From assembly GCA_037013495.1 (NCBI GenBank), contig CM072810.1:55538843-55602842 (forward strand): a stretch of 64,000 nucleotides of DNA, in the 5' to 3' direction. The position numbers and the translations under genes are program-made. Source of the DNA: Hippophae tibetana (Eukaryota > Streptophyta > Magnoliopsida > Rosales > Elaeagnaceae). Of the stretch, positions 49,001 through 62,550 are shown one piece after another (the first letter of the stretch is position 1; each line of letters opens with the position of its first letter). The notes under the pieces were generated by a model. It searched no databases and had not been told where the DNA came from. It saw only the letters and a program-made list of their open reading frames with translations.

Positions 49001-52000
49001 TCCTATAAAAGCACATGTTCGAGATGAATTTCCCTTAAAAGAGACGGAATAACGCAACCAGGGTAAATACCATCTCTTGGGTCGTTGTTGTTGGTAATCT
49101 TTCTATGTTTTTTCCAATGGTCATTTCGAATGACTTGTGTCGTGCATGGGGGGAAACATTCTCGTGACTTGGTGTGAGCTTTGAACGAGAATTAAGTGTG
49201 ACAGTTTAAGCGTCCCGTATTGAGATCTTTAGCTTTAGGTAGGAAGGATTAGGTATTTTTCGTATGTATTGTATCAAAACATGATCTTAGGTTCGAATGA
49301 AATAAAAGCCCAAGTTCGAGGTGAATTTCCCTTGAAAAAGATGCAATGATGCAATCGAGGTAAGTACCATCCCTGCGCTCGTTGTTGTGGGTAACCTTTC
49401 TATGTTGTTTCAACGGGTCATTTAGAATAACTTGTGTCGTGCATGGGGGAAAACATCGTCGTGACTTGGTGTGAGCTTTGAACGAGGATTAAGTGTGACA
49501 GTTCCAGCGTCCCGTATGGAAATCTTAAGCTTTAGGTAGGAAGGATTAGCTATTTTTCGTATGTTTGGTATCAAAACCTGATCTCAGGTTCGAATCACAT
49601 AAAAACCCAAGTTCGAGTTGAATTTGCATTAAAAGAGACGGAATGACGCAACCCAGGTAAGTACCATCCCTGGGGTCGTTGTTGTGGGTAACCTTTCTAT
49701 GTTTTTTCCAATGGTCATTTCGAATGACTTGTGTTGTTCATTGGGGAAAACATTCTCGTGACTTTTTGTGAGCTTTGAACGAGGATTAAGTGTGATAATT
49801 CAAGCGTCCTGTATTGAAAGCTTAAGCTTTAGGGAGGAAGGATTAGCTATTTTTCCTATGTTTGGTATCAAAACATTATCTTAGGCTCGAATCACATAAA
49901 AGCACAAGTTCGAGATGAATTTCCCTTAAAAGAGACGGAATAACACAACCAGGGTAAATACCATCCCTCGGGTCGTTGTTGTGGGTAACCTTTCTATGTT
50001 TTTTCCAATGGTCACTAAGAATGACTTGTGTCGTGCATGAGGGGAAAAATTCTTGTGACTTGGTGTGAGCTTTGAACGAGGATTAAGTGTGATAGTTAAA
50101 GTGTCCCGTATTGAAAGCTTAAGCTTTAGGTAGGAAGGATTAGCTATTTTTCATATGTTTGGTATCAAAACCTGATCTTAGGTTCGAATCGCATAAAACC
50201 CCAAGTTCGATATGAATTTCCCTTAAAAGAGACGGAATGATTCAACCGAGGTAAGTACAATCCCTGCGCTCGTTGTTGTAGGTAACCTTTCTATGTTGTT
50301 TACAAGGGTAATTTAGAATGACTTGTATCGTGCATGGGGGAAAACATCCTCGTGACTTGGTGTGAGTTTTGAACGAGGATTAAGTGTGATAGTTCAAGCG
50401 TCCCGTATTGAAATCCTAAGCTTTAGGTAGTAAGGATTAGTTATTTTTCATATGTTTGGTATGAAATCATGATCTCAGGTTCGAATCACATAAAAGCCCA
50501 AGTTCGTGATAAATTTCCCTTAAAAGAGACAGAATGATGCAACCGAGGTAAGTACCATTCCTGGGCTAGTTGTTGTGGGTAACCTTTTTATGTTGTTTCC
50601 AAGGGTCATTTAGAATGACTTGTGTGGTGCATGGGAGGTAACATTCTCGTGACTTGGTGTAAGCTTTGAACGAGGAATAAGTGTGACAGTTCAAGCGTCC
50701 CGAATTGAATGCTTAAGCTTTAGGTAGGAAGGATTAGCTATTTTTCATATGTTTGGTATCAAAACATGATCTTAGGTTCGAATCCAATAAAAACCCAAGT
50801 TCGAGATGAATTTCCCTTAAAAAAGACGGAATGACGCAACCGAGGTAAGTACCATCACTTGGCACGTTGTTGTAGGTAACCTTTCTATGTTGTTTCCAAG
50901 GGTAATTTAGAATGACTTGTGTGGTGCATGGGAGGTATCATCCTCGTGACTTGGAGTGAGCTTTGAACGAGGATTAAGTGCGACAGTTCAAGCGTCCCGA
51001 ATTGAAAGCTTAAACTTTAGGTAGGAAGGATTAGCTATTTTTCGTATGTTCTGCTTCAAAACATTATCTTAGGCTCGAATCCCATAAAAGCACTAGTTCG
51101 AGATGAATTTGCCATAAAAGAGACGGAATGACGCAACCCAGGTAAGTACCATCCTTGGGCTCGTTGTTGTAGGTTACCTTTCAATGTTGTTTCCAAGGGT
51201 CATTTAGAATGACTTGTGTCGTGCATGGGGGAAAACATCCTCGTGACTTGGTGTGAGCTTTGAACGAGGAATAAGTGTGATAGTTCAAGCGTCCCGTATT
51301 AAAAGCTTAAGCTTTAGGGAGGAAGGATTAGCTATTTTTCCTATGTTTGGTATCAAAACATTATCTCAGGCTCGAATCCCATAAAAACACAAGTTCGAGA
51401 TGAATTTCCCTTAAAAGAGACGGAATAACGCAACCAAGGTAAATACCATCCCTCGGGTCGTTGTTGTGGGTAACCTTTCTATGTTTTTTCCAATGGTCTT
51501 TTAGAATGACTTGTGTCGTGCATGGGGGGGAAACATTCTCGTGACTTGGTGTGAGCTTTGAACGAGGATTAAGTGCGATAGTTAAAGTGTCTCGTATTGA
51601 AAGCTTAAGCTTTAGCTAGAAAGATTAGCTAATTTTCCTATGTTTGGTATCAAAACATGATCTCAGGTTCGAATCGCATAAAAACCCAAGTTCGATATGA
51701 ATTTCCCTTAAAAGAGACGGAATGATGCAACCGAGGTAAGTACCATCCCTGCGCTCGTTGTTGTAGGTAACCTTTCTATGTTGTTTCCAAGGGTCATTTA
51801 GAATGACTTGTGTCGTGCATTGGGGAAAACATACTCGTGACTTGGTGTGAGCTTTGAACGAGGATTAAGTGTGATAGTTCAAGCGTCCCGTATTGAAAGC
51901 TTAAGCTTTAGGGAGGAAGGATCAGCTATTTTTCCAGTGTTTGGTATCAAAACATTATCTCAGGCTCGAATCCCATAAAAGCACAAGTTTGAGATGAATT

Positions 52001-54328
52001 TCCCTTAAAAGAGACGGAATAACTCAACCAAGGTAAATACCATCCCTCGGGTCGTTGTTGTGGGTAACCTTTCTATGTTTTTTCCAATGGTCTTTTAGAA
52101 TGACTTGTGTCGTGCATGGGGGGAAACATTCTCGTGACTTGGTGTGAGCTTTGAACGAGGATTAAGTGCGATAGTTAAAGTGTCCCGTATTGAAAGCTTA
52201 AGCTTTAGGTAGGAAGGATTAACTATTCTTCCTATGTTTGGTATCAAAACATGATCTCAGGTTCGAATCGCATAAAAACCCAAGTTCGATATGAAGTTCC
52301 CTTAATAGAGACGGAATGATGCAACCGAGGTAAGTACCATCCCTGCGCTCGTTGTTGTAGGTAACCTTTTTATGTTGTTTCCAAGGGTCATTTAGAATGA
52401 TTTGTGTCGTGCATTGGGGAAAACATCGTCGTGACTTGGTGTGAGCTTTGAACGAGGATTAAGTGTGACAGTTAAAGCGTCCCGTATTGAAATCTTAAGC
52501 TTTTGGTAGGAAGGATTAGCTTTTTTTCGTATGTTTGCTATCAAAACATGATCTGAGGTTCGAATCCCATAAAAGCCCAAGTTCGTGATAAATTTCTCTT
52601 AAAAGAGACAGAATGATGCAACTGAGGTAAGTACCATTCCTGGGCTAGTTGTTGTGGGTAACCTTTTTATGTTGTTTCCAAGGGTCATTTAGAATGACTT
52701 GTGTGGTGCATGGGAGGTAACATTCTCGTGACTTGGTGTAAGCTGTGAACGAGGAATAAGTGTGGCAGTTCAAGCATCCCGAATTGAATGCTTAAGCTTT
52801 AGGTAGGAAGGATTAGCTATTTTTCATACGTTTGGTATCAAAACATGATCTCAAGTTCGAATCGAATAAAAACCCAAGTTCGAGATGAATTTCCCTTAAA
52901 AGAGACGGAATGATGCAACCGATTTAAGTACCATCCCTGAGCTCGTTGTTGTGGGTAACCTTTCAATGTTGTTTCCAAGGGTCATTTAGAATGACATGTG
53001 TCATGCATGTGGGGAAATAGTCTCGTGACTTGGTGTCTGCTTTGAACGAGGAATAAGTGCGATAGTTAAAGCCGGGACGTATTGAAAGCTTAAGCTTTAG
53101 GTAGGAAAGATTAGCTATTTTTCCTACGTTTGGTATCAAAACATGATCTCAGGTTCGAATCGCATAAAAACCCAAGTTCGATGTGAATTTCCCCTAAAAG
53201 AGACGGAATCATGCAACCGAGGTACGTACCATCCCTGCGCTCGTTGTTGTAGGTAACCTTTCTATGTTGTTTCCAAGGGTCATTTAGAATGACTTGTGTC
53301 GTGCATGGGGGAAAACATCCTCGTGACTTGGTGTGAGCTTTGAACGAGGATTAAGTGTGACAGTTCAAGCGTCCCGTATAGAAAGCTTAAGCTTTAGGGA
53401 GGAAGGATTAGCTATTTTTCCTATGTTTGGTATCAAAACATTATCTCAGTCTCGAATCCCATAAAAACACATGTTCGAGATGAATTTCCCTTAAAAGAGA
53501 CGGAATAACGCAACCAAGGTAAATACCATCCCTCGGGTCGTTGTTATGGGTAACCTTTCTATGTTTTTTCCAATGGTCTTTTAGAATGACTTGTGTCGTG
53601 CATGGGGGGAAACATTCTCGTGACTTGGTGTGAGCTTTGAACGAGGATTAAGTGCGATAGTTAAAGTGTCCCGTATTGAAAGCTTAAGCTTTAGGTAGGA
53701 AGGATTAGCTATGTTTCCTATGTTTGGTATCAAAACATGATCTCAGGTTCGAATCGCATAAAAACCCAAATTCGATATGAATTTCCCTTAAAAGAGACGG
53801 AATGATGCAACCGAGGTAAGTACCATCCCTGCGCTCGTTGTTGTAGGTAACCTTTTTATGTTGTTTCCAAGGGTTATTTAGAATGACTTGTGTCGTGCAT
53901 GAGGGAAAACATAGTCGTGACTTGGTGTGAGCTTTGAACGAGGATTAAGTGTGACAGTTCAAGCGTCCCGTATTGAAATCTTAAGCTTTTGGTAGGAAGG
54001 ATTAGCTATTTTTCGTATGTTTGCTATCAAAACATGATCTCAGGTTCGAATCTCATAAAAACCCAAGTTCGAGATGAATTTGCCTTAAAGGAGACGGAAT
54101 GACGCAACCCAGGTAAGTACCATCATTGGGCTCGTTGTTGTGGGTAACCTTTCAATGTTGTTTCCAAGGGTCATTTAGAATGACTTGTGTCGTTCATGTG
54201 GGAAAACATCCTCGTGACTTGGTGTGAGCTTTGAACGAGGAATAAGTGTGACAGTTCAAGCGTCCCGTATTTAAATTTTAACCTTTAGGTAGGAAGGATA
54301 AGCTATTTTTCGTATGTTTGCTATCAAA
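46012..54328. repeat. 28-monomer unit, copy 1 (8317 bp)
   Basis: All 28 monomers of this unit recur in order in 54329-62550 at a shift of 8317 and then 8316 bp. The change in shift comes from one missing base at about 55986 (GGGGGGATCATTC in place of GGGGGGAAACATTC). The true left edge lies a little upstream, within about 45905-45960, because GGAATAAGTGTGACAGTTC and the TTTAAATTTTAACC tail are shared but the sequence before them is not. By eye I noticed about a dozen single-base differences between the copies plus a patch near 51223-51301. Confidence 0.93.
53071..53080. other. Possible micro-inversion, GCCGGGACGT in place of GCGTCCCGT
   Basis: The otherwise conserved AAAGCGTCCCGTATTG reads AAAGCCGGGACGTATTG. 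The bases CGGGACG are the reverse complement of CGTCCCG, with one added C; the monomer is 298 bp (52843-53140). The same odd block stands 8316 bp later at 61387-61396 as GCCAGGACGT, where one G of a CpG has become A. An unrelated run of substitutions could give the same result, but seven bases of exact reverse complement at the expected place favour an inversion. Confidence 0.6.
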
Positions 54329-57300
54329 ACATGATCTCAGGTTGGAATCTCATAAAAACCCAAGTTCGAGATGAATTTACCTTAAAAGAGACGGAATGAT
54401 GCAACCGAGGTAAGTACCATCCCTGAGCTCGTTGTTGTGGGTAACCTTTCAATGTTGTTTACAAGGGTCATTTAGAATGACATGTGTCATGCATGTGGGG
54501 AAATATTCTCGTGACTTGGTGTCTGCTTTGAACGAGGAATAAGTGTGACAGTTTAAGCGTCCCGAATTGAATGCTTAAGCTTTAGGTAGGAAGGATTAGC
54601 TATTTTTCATATGTTTGGTATCAAAACATGATCTAAGGTTCGAATCTAATAAAAACCAAAATTCCAGATGAATTTCCCTTAAAAGAGACGAAATGACGCA
54701 ACCCAGGTTAGTACCATCCCTGGCGTCGTTGTTGTGGGTAACCTTTCTATGTTGTTTCCAAGGGTCATTTAGAATGACTTGTGTCGTTCATGGGGGGTAA
54801 CATCCTCGTGACTTGGAGTGAGCTTTGAACAAGGATTAAGTGTGATAGTTCAAGCGTCCCGTATTGAAAGCTTAAACTTTAGGTAGGAAGGATTAGCTAT
54901 TTTTCCTATGTTTGGTATCAAAACATGATCTCAAGCTCGAATCCCACAAAAGCCCAAGTTCGAGATGAATTTCCCTTAAAAGAGACGGAATGACGCAACC
55001 CCGGTAAGTACCATCTCTTGGGTCGTTGTTGTGGGTAACCTTTCTATGTTTTTTCCAATGGTAATTTCGAATGACTTGTGTCGTGCATGGGGGGAAACAT
55101 TCTCGTGACTTGGTATGAGCTTTGAACGAGGATTAAGTGTGACAGTTCAAGCGTCCCGTATTGAAATCTTTAGCTTTAGGTAGGAAGGATTAGGTATTTT
55201 TCGTATATTTGGTATCAAAACATGATCTTAGGTTCGAATGAAATAAAAACCCAAGTTCGAGGTGAATTTCCCTTGAAAAAGATGCAATGATGCAATCGAG
55301 GTAAGTACCATCCCTGCCCTCATTGTTGTGGGTAACCTTTCTATGTTGTTTCCAAGGGTCATTTAGAATGACTTGTGTCGTGCATGGGGGAAAACATCGT
55401 CGTGACTTGGTGTGAGCTTTGAACGAGGATTAAGTGTGACAGTTCAAGCGTTCCGTATTGAAATCTTAAGCTTTAGGTTGGAAGGATTAGCTATTTTTCG
55501 TATGGTTGGTATCAAAACATGATCTCAGGTTCGAATCACATAAAAACCCAAGTTCGAGATGAATTTGGCTTAAAAGAGACGGAATGACGCAACCCAGGTA
55601 AGTTCCATCCCTGTGCTCGTTGTTGTGGGTAACCTTTCAATGTTGTTTCCAAGGGTCATTTAGAATGACTTGTGTCGTTCCTCGGGGAAAACATCCTCGT
55701 GACTTGGTGTGAGCTTTGAACGAGGATTAAGTGTGATAATTCAAGCTTCCCGTATTGAAAGCTTAAGCTTTAGGGAGGAAGGATTGGCTATTTTTCCTAT
55801 GTTTGGTATCAAAACATTATCTCAGGCTCGAATCCCATAAAAGCACAAGTTCGAGATGAATTTCCCTTAAAAGAGACGGAATAACACAACCAGGGTAAAT
55901 ACCATCCCTCGGGTCGTTGTTGTGGGTAACTTTTCTATGTTTTTTCCAATGGTCATTTAGAATGACTTGTGTCGTGCATGGGGGGATCATTCTCGTGACT
56001 TGGTGTGAGCTTTGAACGAGGATTAAGTGCGATAGTTAAAGTGTCCCGTATTGAAAGCTTAAGCTTTAGGTAGGAAGGATTAGCTATTTTTCCTATGTTT
56101 GGTATCAAAACATGATCTCATGTTCGAATCGCATAAAAACCAAAGTTCGATATGAATTTCCCTTAAAAGAGACGGAATGATGCAACCGAGGTAAGTACAA
56201 TCCCTGCGCTCGTTGTTGTAGGTAACCTTTCTATGTTGTTTTCAAGGGTCATTTAGAATGACTTGTGTCGTGCATGAGGGAAAACATCCTCGTGACTTGG
56301 TGTGAATTTTGAACGAGGATTAAGTGTGATAGTTCAAGCGTCCCGTAATGAAATCTTAAGCTTTAGGTAGTAAGGATTAGCTATTTTTTATATGTTTGGT
56401 ATCAAATCATGATCTCAGGTTCGAATCCCATAAAAGCCCAAGTTCGTGATAAATTTCCCGTAAAAGAGACAGAATGATGCAACCGAGGTAAGTACCATTT
56501 CTGGGCTTGTTTTTGTGGGTAACCTTTTTATGTTGTTTCCAAGGGTCATTTAGAATGACTTGTGTGGTGCATGGGAGGTAACATTCTCGTGACTTGGTGT
56601 AAGCTTTGAACGAGGAATAAGTGTGACAGTTCAAGCGTCTCGAATTGAATGCTTAAGCTTTAGGTAGGAAGGATTAGCTATTTTTCATATGTTTAGTATC
56701 AAAACATGATCTCAGGTTCGAATCCAATAAAAACCCAAGTTCGAGATGAATTTCCCTTAAAAAAGACGGAATGACGCAACCGAGGTAAGTACCATCCCTT
56801 GGCACATTGTTGTGAATAACCTTTCAATGTTGTTTCCAAGGGTCATTTAGAATGACTTGTGTGGTGCATGGGAGGTAACATCCTCGTGACTTGGAGTGTG
56901 CTTTGAACGAGGATTATGTGTGACAGTTCAAGCGTCCCGAATTTAAAGCTTAAGCTTTAGGTAGCAAGGATTATCCATTTTTCGTATGTTCTGTTTCAAA
57001 ACATTCTCTTAGGCTCGAATCCCATAAAAGCACAAGTTCGAGATGAATTTGCCTTAAAAGAGACGGAATGACGCAACCCAGGAAAGTACTATCCCTGGGT
57101 TCGTTGTTGTGGGTAACCTTTCAATGTTGTTTCCAAGTGTCATTTAGAATGAGTTGTGTCGTTCATGGGGGAAAACATCCTCGTGACTTGGTCTGAGCTT
57201 TGAACGAGGATTGAGTGTGATAGTTAAAGCGTCCCGTATTGAAAGCTTAAGTTTTAGGGAGGAAGGATTAGCTATTTTTCCTATGTTTGGTATCAAAACA

Positions 57301-60300
57301 TTATCTCAGGCTCGAATCCTATAAAAGCACATGTTCGAGATGAATTTCCCTTAAAAGAGACGGAATAACGCAACCAGGGTAAATACCATCTCTTGGGTCG
57401 TTGTTGTTGGTAATCTTTCTATGTTTTTTCCAATGGTCATTTCGAATGACTTGTGTCGTGCATGGGGGGAAACATTCTCGTGACTTGGTGTGAGCTTTGA
57501 ACGAGAATTAAGTGTGACAGTTTAAGCGTCCCGTATTGAGATCTTTAGCTTTAGGTAGGAAGGATTAGGTATTTTTCGTATGTATTGTATCAAAACATGA
57601 TCTTAGGTTCGAATGAAATAAAAGCCCAAGTTCGAGGTGAATTTCCCTTGAAAAAGATGCAATGATGCAATCGAGGTAAGTACCATCCCTGCGCTCGTTG
57701 TTGTGGGTAACCTTTCTATGTTGTTTCAACGGGTCATTTAGAATAACTTGTGTCGTGCATGGGGGAAAACATCGTCGTGACTTGGTGTGAGCTTTGAACG
57801 AGGATTAAGTGTGACAGTTCCAGCGTCCCGTATGGAAATCTTAAGCTTTAGGTAGGAAGGATTAGCTATTTTTCGTATGTTTGGTATCAAAACCTGATCT
57901 CAGGTTCGAATCACATAAAAACCCAAGTTCGAGTTGAATTTGCATTAAAAGAGACGGAATGACGCAACCCAGGTAAGTACCATCCCTGGGGTCGTTGTTG
58001 TGGGTAACCTTTCTATGTTTTTTCCAATGGTCATTTCGAATGACTTGTGTTGTTCATTGGGGAAAACATTCTCGTGACTTTTTGTGAGCTTTGAACGAGG
58101 ATTAAGTGTGATAATTCAAGCGTCCTGTATTGAAAGCTTAAGCTTTAGGGAGGAAGGATTAGCTATTTTTCCTATGTTTGGTATCAAAACATTATCTTAG
58201 GCTCGAATCACATAAAAGCACAAGTTCGAGATGAATTTCCCTTAAAAGAGACGGAATAACACAACCAGGGTAAATACCATCCCTCGGGTCGTTGTTGTGG
58301 GTAACCTTTCTATGTTTTTTCCAATGGTCACTAAGAATGACTTGTGTCGTGCATGAGGGGAAAAATTCTTGTGACTTGGTGTGAGCTTTGAACGAGGATT
58401 AAGTGTGATAGTTAAAGTGTCCCGTATTGAAAGCTTAAGCTTTAGGTAGGAAGGATTAGCTATTTTTCATATGTTTGGTATCAAAACCTGATCTTAGGTT
58501 CGAATCGCATAAAACCCCAAGTTCGATATGAATTTCCCTTAAAAGAGACGGAATGATTCAACCGAGGTAAGTACAATCCCTGCGCTCGTTGTTGTAGGTA
58601 ACCTTTCTATGTTGTTTACAAGGGTAATTTAGAATGACTTGTATCGTGCATGGGGGAAAACATCCTCGTGACTTGGTGTGAGTTTTGAACGAGGATTAAG
58701 TGTGATAGTTCAAGCGTCCCGTATTGAAATCCTAAGCTTTAGGTAGTAAGGATTAGTTATTTTTCATATGTTTGGTATGAAATCATGATCTCAGGTTCGA
58801 ATCACATAAAAGCCCAAGTTCGTGATAAATTTCCCTTAAAAGAGACAGAATGATGCAACCGAGGTAAGTACCATTCCTGGGCTAGTTGTTGTGGGTAACC
58901 TTTTTATGTTGTTTCCAAGGGTCATTTAGAATGACTTGTGTGGTGCATGGGAGGTAACATTCTCGTGACTTGGTGTAAGCTTTGAACGAGGAATAAGTGT
59001 GACAGTTCAAGCGTCCCGAATTGAATGCTTAAGCTTTAGGTAGGAAGGATTAGCTATTTTTCATATGTTTGGTATCAAAACATGATCTTAGGTTCGAATC
59101 CAATAAAAACCCAAGTTCGAGATGAATTTCCCTTAAAAAAGACGGAATGACGCAACCGAGGTAAGTACCATCACTTGGCACGTTGTTGTAGGTAACCTTT
59201 CTATGTTGTTTCCAAGGGTAATTTAGAATGACTTGTGTGGTGCATGGGAGGTATCATCCTCGTGACTTGGAGTGAGCTTTGAACGAGGATTAAGTGCGAC
59301 AGTTCAAGCGTCCCGAATTGAAAGCTTAAACTTTAGGTAGGAAGGATTAGCTATTTTTCGTATGTTCTGCTTCAAAACATTATCTTAGGCTCGAATCCCA
59401 TAAAAGCACTAGTTCGAGATGAATTTGCCATAAAAGAGACGGAATGACGCAACCCAGGTAAGTACCATCCTTGGGCTCGTTGTTGTAGGTTACCTTTCAA
59501 TGTTGTTTCCAAGGGTCATTTAGAATGACTTGTGTCGTTCATGGGGGAAAACATCCTCGTGACTTGGTGTGAGCTTTGAACGAGGATTAAGTGTGATAGT
59601 TCAAGCGTCCCGTATAGAAAGCTTAAGCTTTAGGGAGGAAGGATTAGCTATTTTTCCTATGTTTGGTATCAAAACATTATCTCAGGCTCGAATCCCATAA
59701 AAACACAAGTTCGAGATGAATTTCCCTTAAAAGAGACGGAATAACGCAACCAAGGTAAATACCATCCCTCGGGTCGTTGTTGTGGGTAACCTTTCTATGT
59801 TTTTTCCAATGGTCTTTTAGAATGACTTGTGTCGTGCATGGGGGGGAAACATTCTCGTGACTTGGTGTGAGCTTTGAACGAGGATTAAGTGCGATAGTTA
59901 AAGTGTCTCGTATTGAAAGCTTAAGCTTTAGCTAGAAAGATTAGCTAATTTTCCTATGTTTGGTATCAAAACATGATCTCAGGTTCGAATCGCATAAAAA
60001 CCCAAGTTCGATATGAATTTCCCTTAAAAGAGACGGAATGATGCAACCGAGGTAAGTACCATCCCTGCGCTCGTTGTTGTAGGTAACCTTTCTATGTTGT
60101 TTCCAAGGGTCATTTAGAATGACTTGTGTCGTGCATTGGGGAAAACATACTCGTGACTTGGTGTGAGCTTTGAACGAGGATTAAGTGTGATAGTTCAAGC
60201 GTCCCGTATTGAAAGCTTAAGCTTTAGGGAGGAAGGATCAGCTATTTTTCCAGTGTTTGGTATCAAAACATTATCTCAGGCTCGAATCCCATAAAAGCAC

Positions 60301-62550
60301 AAGTTTGAGATGAATTTCCCTTAAAAGAGACGGAATAACTCAACCAAGGTAAATACCATCCCTCGGGTCGTTGTTGTGGGTAACCTTTCTATGTTTTTTC
60401 CAATGGTCTTTTAGAATGACTTGTGTCGTGCATGGGGGGAAACATTCTCGTGACTTGGTGTGAGCTTTGAACGAGGATTAAGTGCGATAGTTAAAGTGTC
60501 CCGTATTGAAAGCTTAAGCTTTAGGTAGGAAGGATTAACTATTCTTCCTATGTTTGGTATCAAAACATGATCTCAGGTTCGAATCGCATAAAAACCCAAG
60601 TTCGATATGAAGTTCCCTTAATAGAGACGGAATGATGCAACCGAGGTAAGTACCATCCCTGCGCTCGTTGTTGTAGGTAACCTTTTTATGTTGTTTCCAA
60701 GGGTCATTTAGAATGATTTGTGTCGTGCATTGGGGAAAACATCGTCGTGACTTGGTGTGAGCTTTGAACGAGGATTAAGTGTGACAGTTAAAGCGTCCCG
60801 TATTGAAATCTTAAGCTTTTGGTAGGAAGGATTAGCTTTTTTTCGTATGTTTGCTATCAAAACATGATCTGAGGTTCGAATCCCATAAAAGCCCAAGTTC
60901 GTGATAAATTTCTCTTAAAAGAGACAGAATGATGCAACTGAGGTAAGTACCATTCCTGGGCTAGTTGTTGTGGGTAACCTTTTTATGTTGTTTCCAAGGG
61001 TCATTTAGAATGACTTGTGTGGTGCATGGGAGGTAACATTCTCGTGACTTGGTGTAAGCTGTGAACGAGGAATAAGTGTGGCAGTTCAAGCATCCCGAAT
61101 TGAATGCTTAAGCTTTAGGTAGGAAGGATTAGCTATTTTTCATACGTTTGGTATCAAAACATGATCTCAAGTTCGAATCGAATAAAAACCCAAGTTCGAG
61201 ATGAATTTCCCTTAAAAGAGACGGAATGATGCAACCGATTTAAGTACCATCCCTGAGCTCGTTGTTGTGGGTAACCTTTCAATGTTGTTTCCAAGGGTCA
61301 TTTAGAATGACATGTGTCATGCATGTGGGGAAATAGTCTCGTGACTTGGTGTCTGCTTTGAACGAGGAATAAGTGCGATAGTTAAAGCCAGGACGTATTG
61401 AAAGCTTAAGCTTTAGGTAGGAAAGATTAGCTATTTTTCCTACGTTTGGTATCAAAACATGATCTCAGGTTCGAATCGCATAAAAACCCAAGTTCGATGT
61501 GAATTTCCCCTAAAAGAGACGGAATCATGCAACCGAGGTACGTACCATCCCTGCGCTCGTTGTTGTAGGTAACCTTTCTATGTTGTTTCCAAGGGTCATT
61601 TAGAATGACTTGTGTCGTGCATGGGGGAAAACATCCTCGTGACTTGGTGTGAGCTTTGAACGAGGATTAAGTGTGACAGTTCAAGCGTCCCGTATAGAAA
61701 GCTTAAGCTTTAGGGAGGAAGGATTAGCTATTTTTCCTATGTTTGGTATCAAAACATTATCTCAGTCTCGAATCCCATAAAAACACATGTTCGAGATGAA
61801 TTTCCCTTAAAAGAGACGGAATAACGCAACCAAGGTAAATACCATCCCTCGGGTCGTTGTTATGGGTAACCTTTCTATGTTTTTTCCAATGGTCTTTTAG
61901 AATGACTTGTGTCGTGCAAGGGGGGAAACATTCTCGTGACTTGGTGTGAGCTTTGAACGAGGATTAAGTGCGATAGTTAAAGTGTCCCGTATTGAAAGCT
62001 TAAGCTTTAGGTAGGAAGGATTAGCTATGTTTCCTATGTTTGGTATCAAAACATGATCTCAGGTTCGAATCGCATAAAAACCCAAATTCGATATGAATTT
62101 CCCTTAAAAGAGACGGAATGATGCAACCGAGGTAAGTACCATCCCTGCGCTCGTTGTTGTAGGTAACCTTTTTATGTTGTTTCCAAGGGTTATTTAGAAT
62201 GACTTGTGTCGTGCATGAGGGAAAACATAGTCGTGACTTGGTGTGAGCTTTGAACGAGGATTAAGTGTGACAGTTAAAGCGTCCCGTATTGAAATCTTAA
62301 GCTTTTGGTAGGAAGGATTAGCTATTTTTCGTATGTTTGCTATCAAAACATGATCTCAGGTTCGAATCTCATAAAAACCCAAGTTCGAGATGAATTTGCC
62401 TTAAAGGAGACGGAATGACGCAACCCAGGTAAGTACCATCATTGGGCTCGTTGTTGTGGGTAACCTTTCAATGTTGTTTCCAAGGGTCATTTAGAATGAC
62501 TTGTGTCGTTCATGTGGGAAAACATCCTCGTGACTTGGTGTGAGCTTTGA
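54329..62550. repeat. 28-monomer unit, copy 2
   Basis: This follows copy 1 directly. Checks of the 8316 bp shift: 48091 to 56407, 52392 to 60708, 53071 to 61387 and 49875 to 58191. Single-base differences include GCGTTACG/GCGTTCCG (about 47134 and 55451), TTCAATG/TTCTATG (about 47915 and 56232), GAGTGAGC/GAGTGTGC (about 48586 and 56899), and GTGCATGGGG/GTGCAAGGGG (near 61919). The match to the unit ends at about 62550, inside the monomer 62348-62644. Confidence 0.93.

Noticed and set aside
46012-62550. Pure assembly duplication
   Set aside because: Scattered single-base differences, one indel and a local patch separate the two copies, which a simple duplicated contig would not show; long-read confirmation would still be decisive.
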